Positions 1-8,855 are shown, numbered from the stretch's first letter. The stretch is DNA of 39,092 bases from an uncultured Desulfotomaculum sp. (GCA_946411205.1 CAMKDG010000020.1:1-39092), one strand, 5' to 3'. A program made the numbers and translations. The notes: generated from the sequence alone by a model not told the origin.

Positions 1-2
1 CT

Positions 3-278
3 GTCTACTTGACAGGGGGCACTTCAGAAGAGGTAGTCCGGGCTTTTTATTCTATAACTAAATATAAACAAAACTATATTATTATTGAGGGAATTGATTG
101 TAATATTTCTTCATGTTCAAATATAACGTGTGAAACACTCAAAAGTTTTGTAGAGAATTGCAGAAAGTTAAAGTTGGAGAATAAAGCTTTATTTGATTTC
201 AACGAAGATGACCTGAAATTTCTGGAAGATTTTGTGGGTATTGGAGAAAAGCAAATGAGCTTGTTCCAGCAGGATTAA
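3..278 (+). CDS. C-terminal fragment of an unknown protein, cut by the window edge
   Basis: The frame is open from the first bases of the window to a TAA at 276-278. A TTG at position 9 is in frame, but no ribosome binding site can be seen, so this is probably the tail of a longer gene. About 90 residues are visible. They are mixed hydrophilic, with a short beta-like stretch (YIIIEGID), two nearby cysteines and an acidic C-terminal half. I recognise no family. The base composition is AT-rich like the next gene, which fits the same accessory segment. Confidence 0.5.
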   Translation, partial: VYLTGGTSEEVVRAFYSITKYKQNYIIIEGIDCNISSCSNITCETLKSFVENCRKLKLENKALFDFNEDDLKFLEDFVGIGEKQMSLFQQD

Positions 279-420
279 GGATAAGGATTAGGGTTCATGG
301 CTTAAGGTTCTAATCACTTGTAATAGAATAATCATTTATGAACCTCAAGATAAAATTTGGTATTAAATCATTGATTCTTTTGTTATCATAAAACGTAGAC
401 GAAGTCTTGGGGGGATAGTT

Positions 421-2745
421 ATGAAAGGTTTGTGGGACAAAGATAAGCATGATTTAAAAGATATTTACCAACGAATGAATCAAGAAATGAATTCTGCCGT
501 ATCCGATATGATTGATATCCTCAAAGGGTTAAACCCTATTGAAGTCATTGAATATCTATCTATTATTTTTTACACCTCTTTTAATCCTGCTGGAGAGAAT
601 GAATTTCTGCAAGCTTCCGAAATGGAGTATGTTTGTGGGCTAATTTTGTCTCGACAGTATCAAGAACCTTATCAAGAGTTTACTCCAGATAAAACCCAAT
701 GTCTTTTAGACAATATAAGATTATTTTTTGAGAGATGGAGCTTCACAAATTATTCAAGGAAAATAATCACTACAGAGTGCAAAGCAGAGAGAGAAAAACA
801 ATTTTTATTAGCATCATTAGCCGCTAACTATGGGATTGTTAGGGGAGATGCACTAATTGACCAAATAAAAAAGCAGGTATTGCGTTTATTTACTCCATTT
901 AACAATTGGATGTTGAAAGAGCAAGGCTTTACTATTGATAATATTTTGCATTTTATAGATATTATTGAAAAAAGATACAACAGGAACATAGAAGAATTAA
1001 GAGACAGGTTGGTAACAACAGCGGAAGAGATAGTGGAAGAGACATATCAGCATTTCAAAACAGAATTAGAACAAGGAAAAGTCTCTAAGAAGTCCAGAAA
1101 GTTTTTAAGAAATTATAAAAGCAAAAAGGGAAAACAACAGTTAATCAATTTTACTATTTGTCAACTATTTGATGTAGAATATCTTGGAAGATTAGTTTTT
1201 GAAATTGATAATTTAGTAAGTGATGAAAAAATAACTGAAAAAAACCAATTTTCTAGTTTCATAAAGAGGTTTTCTGTTGAAATTAATATCGATATAAATA
1301 AAGATTTTATGTACCCTACAGACAATAACATTTTTAGACAGAAACCAATAATTAAGTCAGGTCTTAAGTATATTATCCCAAACTATATGAGCTTAATTTG
1401 GATTCTTCAAAATGAGCTGGAGAATGACATGAAAGGGTCAACTGTATGGGAAAAATATCAGGAAAATAAAGGAAAATATTTGGAGCAAGAAGTTATTAGA
1501 ACCTTTAAAAAGGTTCTAATAAACTGCAGTTGTTATGATACATTATTTTATTACGATAAAGATCAATCAGGAGTAGTTAATAGATATGAATTGGATGCAT
1601 TAATTATATTTGATTCTAATTTGTTCTTAATCGAATCAAAAAGTGGGATATTTCCTGTACAAGCACGAAGAGGTGCAATTAAAACACTTCAAAGAGCCAT
1701 AAATGATAATATTCAGTATGCTTTTGAACAAGCAAGCAGAGCAAGAAATTATATATCTTCAAGTAAATTACCAATTTTTTTGAATGAAGATAATACTGAA
1801 AAAGTGACTATAGATAAGGAGAAATACTCAAATATTTTTCTCATTAATGTCACCTTAGAGAATTTTGGTGAAGTTGCAACACAAATACATTTATTTAATA
1901 AAATTAATCTCTATAAATACAGTGAGTATCCCTGGTCAGTTAATATTAATGATTTAAAAATAATTGTTGACCACATAGAATTTCCTACACAATTTATTCA
2001 CTATATCCATAGGAGACTAAAAATTAATAATAAAGAGTCCTTAAACGCGGAGGTATTATGTCAAGATGAATTGGATTTATTTGGGCAATACTTAGAGACA
2101 AATCTTTTCTATGAAGATATAACTGAGTTTGACAATATAATAATTCCAGATTATACACAAACCTTTAATGAATATTACCTATCTGATATGACCCTACCAA
2201 AACTTTCACAGCATTTTGATCCACTGTTTAAAAAGCTAATATCTGAATTGGAGTTATTAAATCAACATGGTTATACAGATATTGTCCTGAGACTTTTGGA
2301 TTTCAGTAGCGAAACAAGGAACAAATTATTGGAGCTATTGCAGATTACTACAGACAGATGTTTATTAGATAGAAAAATACATGATGCATCCTTTGTTATT
2401 TATAACAACCCCAATGATCCAAAATCGGGAATTGGTTTAACCATAATGTCTGGTTTTACAAAAGATAGACAAGAATTATTAGGGAAGTTAGAGGGCTACT
2501 GTAAATTAAAGAAATACCAGCAGAGAGCCTATGAATGGATAGGATTAATAAAATATGTAGATGACCCACAGTGGACTGCAAATGAATTCTTATTCTTTAA
2601 AAGGGAAGAAGAATACGATGAGGAAATCGAAGACATATCTAAGAAGTTACTTAAAAAGCCAATAACGCCCCTTCAAAAAATAGGGAGAAACGAACCTTGT
2701 CCTTGTGGAAGTGGAAGAAAATACAAAAGATGTCATGGAAAATGA
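421..2745 (+). CDS. Large SEC-C motif protein with a NERD-like PD-(D/E)xK nuclease core
   Basis: A 774-residue protein starts at an ATG preceded by a GGGGGG ribosome binding site. Residues 1 to about 340 are mostly helical and match nothing I know. Around 355-430 lies a PD-(D/E)xK-like nuclease core: an acidic helix (E355/E357), D392 in the strand ELDALIIF, E405-S-K407 in LIESKSG, then a helix rich in R and Q (QASRARNYI). This is the NERD/Mrr-like order. Residues 760-772 form a SEC-C zinc motif (C760, C762, C771, H772). SEC-C tails are known on SecA and on many uncharacterised proteins. Nuclease plus SEC-C suggests nucleic-acid handling or defence; that is inference. The gene is strongly AT-rich and lies between a truncated ORF and a tRNA gene. 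Confidence 0.75.
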   Translation: MKGLWDKDKHDLKDIYQRMNQEMNSAVSDMIDILKGLNPIEVIEYLSIIFYTSFNPAGENEFLQASEMEYVCGLILSRQYQEPYQEFTPDKTQCLLDNIRLFFERWSFTNYSRKIITTECKAEREKQFLLASLAANYGIVRGDALIDQIKKQVLRLFTPFNNWMLKEQGFTIDNILHFIDIIEKRYNRNIEELRDRLVTTAEEIVEETYQHFKTELEQGKVSKKSRKFLRNYKSKKGKQQLINFTICQLFDVEYLGRLVFEIDNLVSDEKITEKNQFSSFIKRFSVEINIDINKDFMYPTDNNIFRQKPIIKSGLKYIIPNYMSLIWILQNELENDMKGSTVWEKYQENKGKYLEQEVIRTFKKVLINCSCYDTLFYYDKDQSGVVNRYELDALIIFDSNLFLIESKSGIFPVQARRGAIKTLQRAINDNIQYAFEQASRARNYISSSKLPIFLNEDNTEKVTIDKEKYSNIFLINVTLENFGEVATQIHLFNKINLYKYSEYPWSVNINDLKIIVDHIEFPTQFIHYIHRRLKINNKESLNAEVLCQDELDLFGQYLETNLFYEDITEFDNIIIPDYTQTFNEYYLSDMTLPKLSQHFDPLFKKLISELELLNQHGYTDIVLRLLDFSSETRNKLLELLQITTDRCLLDRKIHDASFVIYNNPNDPKSGIGLTIMSGFTKDRQELLGKLEGYCKLKKYQQRAYEWIGLIKYVDDPQWTANEFLFFKREEEYDEEIEDISKKLLKKPITPLQKIGRNEPCPCGSGRKYKRCHGK

Positions 2746-3064
2746 TTATCTGAAGATGATCAATACATAATGAAAGAATTATAACCTAAATATAAACTAC
2801 ACATAATTTAGGGTGTTTAGAATTTTAGATTGGTTTATGCATTATTTATTTTATAAAGGCAAGAGTGAACCATAAACATGGATGAATCACAAAGTAATAA
2901 GGAGAACAACTGATTTGGTTGGGTTCGTACTTAAAAAACTAAGACAAATTTAGAGAGTGAATTATTATTAATAGATGTTGTCTGCCACTTTGTCTGCATA
3001 CTTAGAGATACTTACGTATTTTTAGGGATATTTAGGGTAAAAATTGTCCAGGCCCTTAAAATGT
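2746..3064. other. AT-rich gene-free stretch between the nuclease gene and tRNA-Pro
   Basis: I see no convincing gene here. Near 3001-3040 there is a short imperfect direct repeat of the form TTAGRGATAYTTA. The stretch borders the 3' side of tRNA-Pro, a common insertion point for mobile elements, but no copy of the tRNA 3' end was found further left in the window. Confidence 0.5.
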
Positions 3065-3105
3065 AAAAACCCGTAAGCCTTGATTTTACTGGCATACGGG
3101 TTTTT
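3065..3105 (-). terminator. Rho-independent terminator of tRNA-Pro(TGG)
   Basis: The arms at 3065-3075 and 3095-3105 are perfectly complementary (AAAAACCCGTA / TACGGGTTTTT), extended inside by GCC/GGC across one mismatch. On the minus strand the stem ends in a T run, just downstream of tRNA-Pro. Confidence 0.8.
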
Positions 3106-3118
3106 GAATAAATTTTAT

Positions 3119-3195
3119 TGGTCGGGGTGACACGATTCGAACGTGCGACCCCCTGCTCCCAAGGCAGGTGCGCTACCAAGCTGCGCTACACCCCG
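3119..3195 (-). tRNA. tRNA-Pro (anticodon TGG)
   Basis: On the minus strand this folds as a full cloverleaf. The 7-bp acceptor is CGGGGTG/CACCCCG with discriminator A and encoded CCA (TGG at 3119-3121 on the plus strand). The anticodon stem CCTGC/GCAGG encloses the loop CTTGGGA, giving anticodon TGG. The T arm carries GTTCGAATC. It has its own promoter and terminator. Confidence 0.97.
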
Positions 3196-3217
3196 ATTTG
3201 TTTCGTTGACAAAAGCT

Positions 3218-3246
3218 ATTGTAACAAAATAATTGCCTATTGGCAA
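3218..3246 (-). promoter_or_regulatory. Sigma-A promoter of tRNA-Pro(TGG)
   Basis: On the minus strand TTGCCA (3241-3246) and TACAAT (3218-3223) are separated by exactly 17 bp. The expected transcription start is a few bases before the mature tRNA 5' end at 3195. Confidence 0.7.
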
Positions 3247-3479
3247 TAGCTATTACTCGTTATTTTTAACAAAAAAAATGGTCCAGCTATTTTGCTGGAC
3301 GGGGATAGATAATAATTACCAAAGCGGAGTAGTAGTATTTTTGACAAATTCAAGTAACGCTATACCATGATTTGGAATAAATCAGTAATGTCATGAAAAA
3401 GAGGAAAATTATGGTCATAAAATGGACAAAGTCCTTATATATATGATAATAAAATGCCACCCAAAGGGGGGTTATGTTC

Positions 3480-4643
3480 ATGTCAATGTATTTACGGAAG
3501 AGGCTATTTTGTTGTTTGATCATTATTTTAATAAGTTTAACGACTACGTCCCTAGCTGTAGCGGCACAAGATACTATGCAGCAACCTAAAGAAGAGGTGC
3601 CAAAGGTTACCAGTAAAATATTCCTTATCGTAATTGATGGGCTACAAGCAGAAACACTGCAGAAGACTTCTGCTCCTAATATTAATGGAATTGCTAATAC
3701 AGGCATTCGCTGCAATCAGGTGATTTCTGTATTTCCGGATACGACACAGGCAACAGTTACCTCGGTTTTAACAGGAATGCAACCACAAAGGCATAAGTTC
3801 CTGCAAAAGGGAGATAAATTTGAGGGAAAAACAATACAAACGTTAATGGAAGAAAAGCAAATTAAGACGGCATTCTTTGGTGCTGAGGGAGAATTAAAGA
3901 AATTACAGTCAAAGAATGGACATAATTGCAGTGGTCCCTTTAATGGTAAAGATGAGCTGGTCATTACCAACTTATTGAATGAATGGAACCAGGAACCGTC
4001 TTATTTTAATGTTATTGTGATGCCGCAACTACGAGAAGATCTAAAAAAACACGGTGTAAAGAGCAATGAATATAAGATGGCAGTTACCAGAACGGACTCT
4101 CAGGTAGGTCGTTTATTAAAGAAACTCCATGATGAAAATATTTTTGACAACAGTATGATTATTATTACCGGAACTCTAGGTGAACCACCACTGATCATTA
4201 AAGGTTTGTCTTTTGAAGAAAGTAACCAAATGCCCCCGGTCAGTATTTGTGATATTGCACCGACCATTGGATATTTAAATGGTGTTACGTTAGGTGAAAT
4301 GGATGGTTTGGTGCTCTGGAACTCTTTTAAGGAAATCGGTGGACAATCTAAGGAATATTTACTGAATGAAAGGGTTAAGGATTTAAGTGAGGCCAATGCT
4401 CACCTGCTGCAAGAAATGACCCGTCTCCAAGAAGAAAAATTAGAAGTGAAACAACAGCAGGAAATTGTGGCCCGTGAGAAGGATGATATTCAAAGGCAGA
4501 TTGAGATAAGGGATAAGAAAATAGACGGTTTTAAAAACAGGATTACTATTTACCATCTAGTTGCCCTTGGGGCGCTGGGATTTTTTGGACTGGGTTATAT
4601 TATTATGTATCGACTGTTACGGAAAAGATTTCTTATGTTTTAG
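3480..4643 (+). CDS. Membrane-anchored alkaline-phosphatase-superfamily protein, probably degenerate
   Basis: I chose ATG 3480 because it lies 8 nt after the GGGGGG site; ATG 3474 and 3486 are alternatives. The protein has about 387 residues. A signal peptide or N-terminal anchor is followed by the nucleotide pyrophosphatase/phosphodiesterase fold: the first metal Asp in IVIDGLQAETL, a nucleophile region FPDTTQATVTSVLTG resembling FPTxTxPN, and TDSQVGRLLKKL matching the family's D-x-x-x-G-x-L helix. The usual late metal motif SDHG is replaced by ITGTLGEPP, so the Asp-His pair is missing. A coiled coil of about 70 residues (rich in Q, E, K) and a C-terminal membrane helix follow. It may bind rather than hydrolyse a phosphoester; that is inference. 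Confidence 0.72.
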   Translation: MSMYLRKRLFCCLIIILISLTTTSLAVAAQDTMQQPKEEVPKVTSKIFLIVIDGLQAETLQKTSAPNINGIANTGIRCNQVISVFPDTTQATVTSVLTGMQPQRHKFLQKGDKFEGKTIQTLMEEKQIKTAFFGAEGELKKLQSKNGHNCSGPFNGKDELVITNLLNEWNQEPSYFNVIVMPQLREDLKKHGVKSNEYKMAVTRTDSQVGRLLKKLHDENIFDNSMIIITGTLGEPPLIIKGLSFEESNQMPPVSICDIAPTIGYLNGVTLGEMDGLVLWNSFKEIGGQSKEYLLNERVKDLSEANAHLLQEMTRLQEEKLEVKQQQEIVAREKDDIQRQIEIRDKKIDGFKNRITIYHLVALGALGFFGLGYIIMYRLLRKRFLMF

Positions 4644-4650
4644 ATAATTT

Positions 4651-4682
4651 GCTGTATACACATGGGTGTATGCAGCCTTTTT
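4651..4682 (+). terminator. Terminator after the phosphatase-like gene
   Basis: An 11-bp stem (GCTGTATACAC / GTGTATGCAGC, one G-U pair) with an ATGG loop is followed by CTTTTT. It lies 8 bp after the stop codon. Confidence 0.8.
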
Positions 4683-4692
4683 GCTCAAAGGA

Positions 4693-4730
4693 GCAGGTAC
4701 CCTTAAACCTAGTAGGGGACCTGCTTTTTT
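4693..4730 (+). terminator. Second terminator hairpin in tandem
   Basis: GCAGGTACCC pairs with GGGGACCTGC (one mismatch) and is followed by a run of six T. It backs up the hairpin just upstream and shields the convergent degU end. Confidence 0.75.
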
Positions 4731-4823
4731 GCGTTGCTTCAGGTGCAACAAATTTACCTAATATTACAGGTAAAATTCTCTGATAAATCAATTAAGTACA
4801 CCCCGAGTTTTTTACTCAGGGTG

Positions 4824-5477
4824 TTAGAGATCCACCAATTTTTCTCTAATGGCATACAAAGCAGCTTGGGTTCGGTCGGCAACACCAATTTTTTGAAAAA
4901 TGTTAGTAAGGTGATTTTTAACCGTTTTTTCACTGATGTAGAGTGCTTTGGCGATGTCTTTATTACTTTGGCCTGTGGCGACTTGCTTTAAAACCTCAAT
5001 TTCCCGCTCTGTCAGCAGCTGATGTTTTTTATCATGATCACCAGATGTAAGACGGCTAAACTCGGCTAAAACTCGGGCAGTGAGGGCGGGGGGGATAAAG
5101 GATTCACCACGGGCTACACCGAGAATGGTTTGTATCAGCTGATTGGGATGCACATCCTTTAATACATAACCAGAAATACCGTACTTGATAAGCTCAAATA
5201 AATATTCGTCCTGATCATGAATGGTTAAGGCAATGATGCCAAGCCCAGGTCTTAGTTCCTTAATTTTACGACAGGCTTCAATACCGTTCATAACTGGCAT
5301 ATTGATATCCAGTAATACGATATCAACGGCATTCTGACTGCAAAATTCCACAGCCAGTGCGCCATTGGCAACCTCTCCGACCACATGAATTTGTGGTTCA
5401 AAGGATAATATTTTCCGTAAACCCTCTCGTATAAGGGCATGGTCGTCTGCAATGAGCAGATTAATTGTCCTAGACAT
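4824..5477 (-). CDS. degU: NarL/LuxR-family response regulator, DegU-like
   Basis: The start is the ATG at 5477, 7 nt after GGGAGGTG; a longer in-frame reading would run into degS. The protein has 217 residues. An N-terminal receiver domain carries the acidic pair DD at 11-12, phospho-acceptor D57 in VLLDINMP, and the late Lys in GYVLKDV. The C-terminal LuxR helix-turn-helix (about 150-210) contains LTEREIEVLKQVATG and SEKTVKNHLTNIFQK. It follows degS by only 4 bp, so the two form a two-component pair. In Bacillus DegU controls exoenzymes, competence and motility; the regulon here cannot be read from the window. Confidence 0.9.
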   Translation of the reverse strand: MSRTINLLIADDHALIREGLRKILSFEPQIHVVGEVANGALAVEFCSQNAVDIVLLDINMPVMNGIEACRKIKELRPGLGIIALTIHDQDEYLFELIKYGISGYVLKDVHPNQLIQTILGVARGESFIPPALTARVLAEFSRLTSGDHDKKHQLLTEREIEVLKQVATGQSNKDIAKALYISEKTVKNHLTNIFQKIGVADRTQAALYAIREKLVDL

Positions 5478-5481
5478 TTTA

Positions 5482-6639
5482 TTACACCTCCCAGATGTTA
5501 TATTCTCCGATTGGTAACCAGAAAGAGATTTCAGTTCCCTTACCGGGAGATGAATGTATGTTAACTCCACCATTCAAAAGTTGTATACGCTCCCGCATAC
5601 CCATTAAGCCATAGCCGCTTCTATTACCTCCAGATGTTAGTTTGTCTATGGCAAAACCACAACCATCATCTTTTATATATACGTTGATTTTTTTGGGTAT
5701 GAGTTCCATTTTAATAAAAACATGTTGTGCTTGGGCATGTTTTTTTATGTTTGTTAACGCTTCTTGAATAATTCTAAAGGTAGCCACCTCTAAGGAGGTA
5801 TCAAAGCGAGTTTCTTTTCCCCAAAAGGTGAATTCTGCAAAGATATTATTTTGTATTTTATAATCATCTAAATAACGTTTAATGGCTGGTACCAGGCCCA
5901 AGTCATCCAGCACCATGGGTCTTAGATCAAAAATAATTTTTCGCACATCCTGCAGACTGTGGCGGACCAACTGTTGGAGTGAGATTAATTCATCATTGAC
6001 CATACTGGGGTTTAATTCTAAAAGCTTAAGACAAAATTCAGCGCGCATAACAATATTGGCCATGGATTGGGCAGGACCATCATGGATTTCCCGGGCTACA
6101 CGCTTACGCTCTTCCTCTTGGGCCCGGATAATGGAGATACCTAATTGCTGCATATCATGCAGATTGCCCAGCTTTTCACTTAAGTTCGATAAATCATTGC
6201 CCAGGAATTGCATCGCGACACCCACCTGGGAGACCAGTTTTTCTGCTTTGCTTGCGGTATCGTACATTCGCTTTAAAATTATCTGAGCATGATCACGTTT
6301 GAAACGAAGTGTTTTTTCTTTTTCCCGCAGCATTACTAATTTTAATTGAGCTGCTTGAGCATTTTCATAGGCGGTTTTTATATCTGCTTCAGAGAAACGA
6401 TGAAAATCTCTACTAACCTCCATCAACCTCATGCGGGCGTCGCGTTCTTCAATTTCCAGATGAGTTACCTGATTAATAATGGTAACGATTTCTTTCTTCA
6501 ACTGCCTAATCTCATCTTCCAATCTTTCGTGCTCTGAACGCGCGGATTCCGCAATCTGGTAGATTTGTTGTTTGCTTTTTTCAATTACAGAAAGGGTTTC
6601 TTTAATAATTCTGTCCAGGGACTTAATGTCAAGTTCCAT
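5482..6639 (-). CDS. degS: Soluble sensor histidine kinase, DegS-like
   Basis: 385 residues, the length I recall for Bacillus DegS, with no membrane segment. Residues 1-165 are a sensor region rich in coiled coil. The HisKA_3 dimerisation/phosphoacceptor helix is EEERKRVAREIHDGPAQ with H186. The HATPase domain has the N box (NIKKHAQAQ), G1 (KDDGCGF) and G2 (GYGLMGMRERI). Start ATG at 6639 follows GGCAGGTTAATCT, a modest site. It phosphorylates the DegU-like regulator encoded immediately downstream. A possible -10 (TATAAT, minus strand, 6815-6820) lies upstream with only a weak -35. Confidence 0.92.
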   Translation of the reverse strand: MELDIKSLDRIIKETLSVIEKSKQQIYQIAESARSEHERLEDEIRQLKKEIVTIINQVTHLEIEERDARMRLMEVSRDFHRFSEADIKTAYENAQAAQLKLVMLREKEKTLRFKRDHAQIILKRMYDTASKAEKLVSQVGVAMQFLGNDLSNLSEKLGNLHDMQQLGISIIRAQEEERKRVAREIHDGPAQSMANIVMRAEFCLKLLELNPSMVNDELISLQQLVRHSLQDVRKIIFDLRPMVLDDLGLVPAIKRYLDDYKIQNNIFAEFTFWGKETRFDTSLEVATFRIIQEALTNIKKHAQAQHVFIKMELIPKKINVYIKDDGCGFAIDKLTSGGNRSGYGLMGMRERIQLLNGGVNIHSSPGKGTEISFWLPIGEYNIWEV

Positions 6640-6930
6640 AGATTAACCTGCCATTTCAATTTTTATTGTATTTCGGTTATTCGTTGATGTCACTAAATCT
6701 CCTTTCGGATGAAGACCGAGATTTTTTGACAAGTTAGCAAGTGTAAGGATTTTCCTCCTTTGCCAAAGGGCAAAGGGTAGCGAAAGTAAAATTTTTCTAA
6801 GTACTGTAATTTTAATTATAGGAAAAACTATTCAAAAACAACAGGGACAAAAGGGCAAATTTTTACTTTTTCCAATAACAATTTGTTTTTTTAATGAAAA
6901 CGTTTGAGAAGCGCTTTTCTTAATAAAATC

Positions 6931-6995
6931 TTAACATCTGTTTAACTGAACTTTTACTCCCAATAACCTGTTTATTAACAAAGCCTTTATACAAT
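6931..6995 (+). promoter_or_regulatory. PhoP box array and promoter of the pst operon
   Basis: Five TTAACA-like hexamers begin at 6931 (TTAACA), 6942 (TTAACT), 6953 (TTTACT), 6964 (TAACCT, weakest) and 6975 (TTAACA), each exactly 11 bp after the last. This matches the Bacillus PhoP site, direct TTAACA repeats one helical turn apart. A -10-like TACAAT is at 6990-6995, and the pstS start is about 67 bp further on. It predicts induction under phosphate starvation by a PhoPR system not encoded in the window. Confidence 0.82.
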
Positions 6996-7061
6996 GGCTA
7001 TGGAGGTTAGACAGAACTGATTTTACATTTGCTTTAAGAATAAAATAATAGGGGGAATATC

Positions 7062-7916
7062 ATGTTGAAGAAAAATAACAAAGTAATGCTGATTTTTGCT
7101 CTTATTTTAACTGCCGTGGTTGCTTTCTCTGGTTGTGGAAAGAAAGAAGTAGCTCCCCAGGATGCTAACGGTGAAAAGGCAGGGTTGTCCGGTTCTGTCA
7201 CGATTGCCGGTTCCACTTCTGTGCAACCTTTATCTGAAGAACTAGCAAAAGCATTTATGGCTAAAAACACTGGTGTAACTGTTAACGTCCAAGGTGGTGG
7301 TTCCTCTGCCGGTGTCAAGGCTGCCAATGAAGGAGCTGCTCAAATTGGTGCTTCTTCCCGGGAGATCAAAGAATCTGAAAAGGGAATGGGGCTAACTGAA
7401 CACAAAATTGCTCTTGATGGTATTGCCATTGTAGTAAACCCGAAGAATGAAGTGGCAGAATTAACCTTGGATCAAGCTAAGAAAATTTTCTCTGGTGAGA
7501 TTAAGAATTGGAAAGAAGTAGGCGGTGAAAATGCTGCCATCAACGTAGTAACCCGTGAAGAGGGGTCCGGTACCCGTGGTGCCTTTGAAGAAATTGTTTT
7601 AAAGGACGCCAAAATGTTTAATAAAGCAATCACCCAGCCCTCCACCGGATCTGTAAAAACGACGGTAGTCGGTGATAAAAACGGTATTGGTTATATTTCC
7701 CTGGGTTCCTTGGACAATGCTGTAAAAGGTGTTAAGATCGATGGCGTAGAGCCCACTACCGATAACGTAAAGAATAATTCTTTTAAAATTTCTCGTCCCT
7801 TCCTGTACCTAACAAAAGGTGAGATGAACGAAGTTACCAAGGCTTATATTGACTTTGTCATGGGCGAGGAAGGCCAAAAAATCGTTGTTGAATCTCATTT
7901 TATCTCTGCTAAGTAA
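7062..7916 (+). CDS. pstS: Phosphate ABC transporter substrate-binding lipoprotein PstS
   Basis: 284 residues. A lipoprotein signal peptide ends in the lipobox FSGC, placing the lipidated Cys at residue 25. Conserved phosphate-binding segments follow: IAGSTSVQPL, GGGSSAGVKA, GASSREIK and TREEGSGTRGAFE, characteristic of the PstS family. It captures phosphate outside the membrane and delivers it to PstC/PstA. Start ATG follows AGGGGGAATATC. It is the first gene of the operon and sits directly behind the PhoP boxes. Confidence 0.95.
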   Translation: MLKKNNKVMLIFALILTAVVAFSGCGKKEVAPQDANGEKAGLSGSVTIAGSTSVQPLSEELAKAFMAKNTGVTVNVQGGGSSAGVKAANEGAAQIGASSREIKESEKGMGLTEHKIALDGIAIVVNPKNEVAELTLDQAKKIFSGEIKNWKEVGGENAAINVVTREEGSGTRGAFEEIVLKDAKMFNKAITQPSTGSVKTTVVGDKNGIGYISLGSLDNAVKGVKIDGVEPTTDNVKNNSFKISRPFLYLTKGEMNEVTKAYIDFVMGEEGQKIVVESHFISAK

Positions 7917-7953
7917 AGAATCCTTGCTGCTAGATAAGATAAAATAAGCGGGT

Positions 7954-7978
7954 AAGGGGGTTGGCATATCAACCCTCT
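7954..7978 (+). other. Hairpin between pstS and pstC
   Basis: AGGGGGTTG and CAACCCTCT can form a 9-bp stem (one G-U) around the loop GCATAT. No T run follows, so it is unlikely to be a full terminator. It could stabilise the pstS message, giving more binding protein than permease. Confidence 0.45.
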
Positions 7979-8002
7979 ATCCCTGTTTTCTGAGAGGTAG
8001 AC

Positions 8003-8854
8003 ATGAAGAAATTACATGAAAATATGATTGAAAAATTATTACTGGTAAGTGCAGTTGCTGCGATTTTTGTGGTGGCGCTGATCACCTACTTCATCTTTGC
8101 CGATGGTCTGCCGGTAATGCAGAAATATGGCCTTGCTCATTTTATTACCGGCATAGACTGGCATCCCCTGGAAGGGCATTTTGGACTTTTACCGATGATT
8201 GTCGGTTCTTTTCTGGTAACCTTAGGTGCCCTCCTGATTGGAGTACCCCTGAGCGTTGGTTGTGCCATTTTTTTAGCCGAAATCGCACCCAAACAGGTGA
8301 CCGGTTTGGTCAAACCGGCTATTGAGTTATTGGCGGGGATTCCTTCAGTGGTCTATGGCTTTTATGGTTTGGTTATTTTAGTTCCTTTTATTCGAGAAGT
8401 ATTTGGCGGCAGAGGTTTTAGCATCGTAAGCGGCTCTATTGTTTTAGCTATCATGATCCTGCCGACCATTGTCAATATATCGGAAGATGCCATCCGTGCG
8501 GTGCCTAAGGATTACAAAGAAGGTTCCCTGGCCCTGGGTGCTACCCATTGGCAAACCATTAAAAAAGTAATTGTACCCAGTGCTCGTTCCGGCATCCTAA
8601 CGGCCATTGTGCTGGGGATGGGCCGGGCCATTGGTGAAACCATGGCCGTCATTATGGTGGTTGGTAACGTGTCTGTTTTACCGGAGAGTATTCTAGACCC
8701 GGTTCGCACCCTCACTGGTAATATCGCCATAGAAATGAGTTACGCGGCTGGAGAACACTCCCAAGCGTTATTTGCCACGGGTATTGTACTATTTGTAATC
8801 ATTATGATCCTAAATTTGCTGGTGACCTTAGTGCCTAAAAGGGTAGGTGAATAG
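8003..8854 (+). CDS. pstC: Phosphate ABC transporter permease PstC
   Basis: 283 residues with six predicted membrane helices. The binding-protein-dependent permease EAA loop appears as KEGSLALGATHWQTIKKVIVPSARSGI, and the family segment ELLAGIPSVVYGF precedes it. ATG 8003 follows AGAGGTAG. It forms the membrane channel with PstA. Its stop codon lies 1 bp before the pstA ATG, so translation is coupled. Confidence 0.94.
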   Translation: MKKLHENMIEKLLLVSAVAAIFVVALITYFIFADGLPVMQKYGLAHFITGIDWHPLEGHFGLLPMIVGSFLVTLGALLIGVPLSVGCAIFLAEIAPKQVTGLVKPAIELLAGIPSVVYGFYGLVILVPFIREVFGGRGFSIVSGSIVLAIMILPTIVNISEDAIRAVPKDYKEGSLALGATHWQTIKKVIVPSARSGILTAIVLGMGRAIGETMAVIMVVGNVSVLPESILDPVRTLTGNIAIEMSYAAGEHSQALFATGIVLFVIIMILNLLVTLVPKRVGE

Positions 8855-8855
8855 C

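Noticed and set aside
6895..6908. cre-like sequence TGAAAACGTTTGAG upstream of pstS
   Set aside because: Two of the last positions do not fit the CcpA consensus, and the PhoP boxes already explain the promoter.
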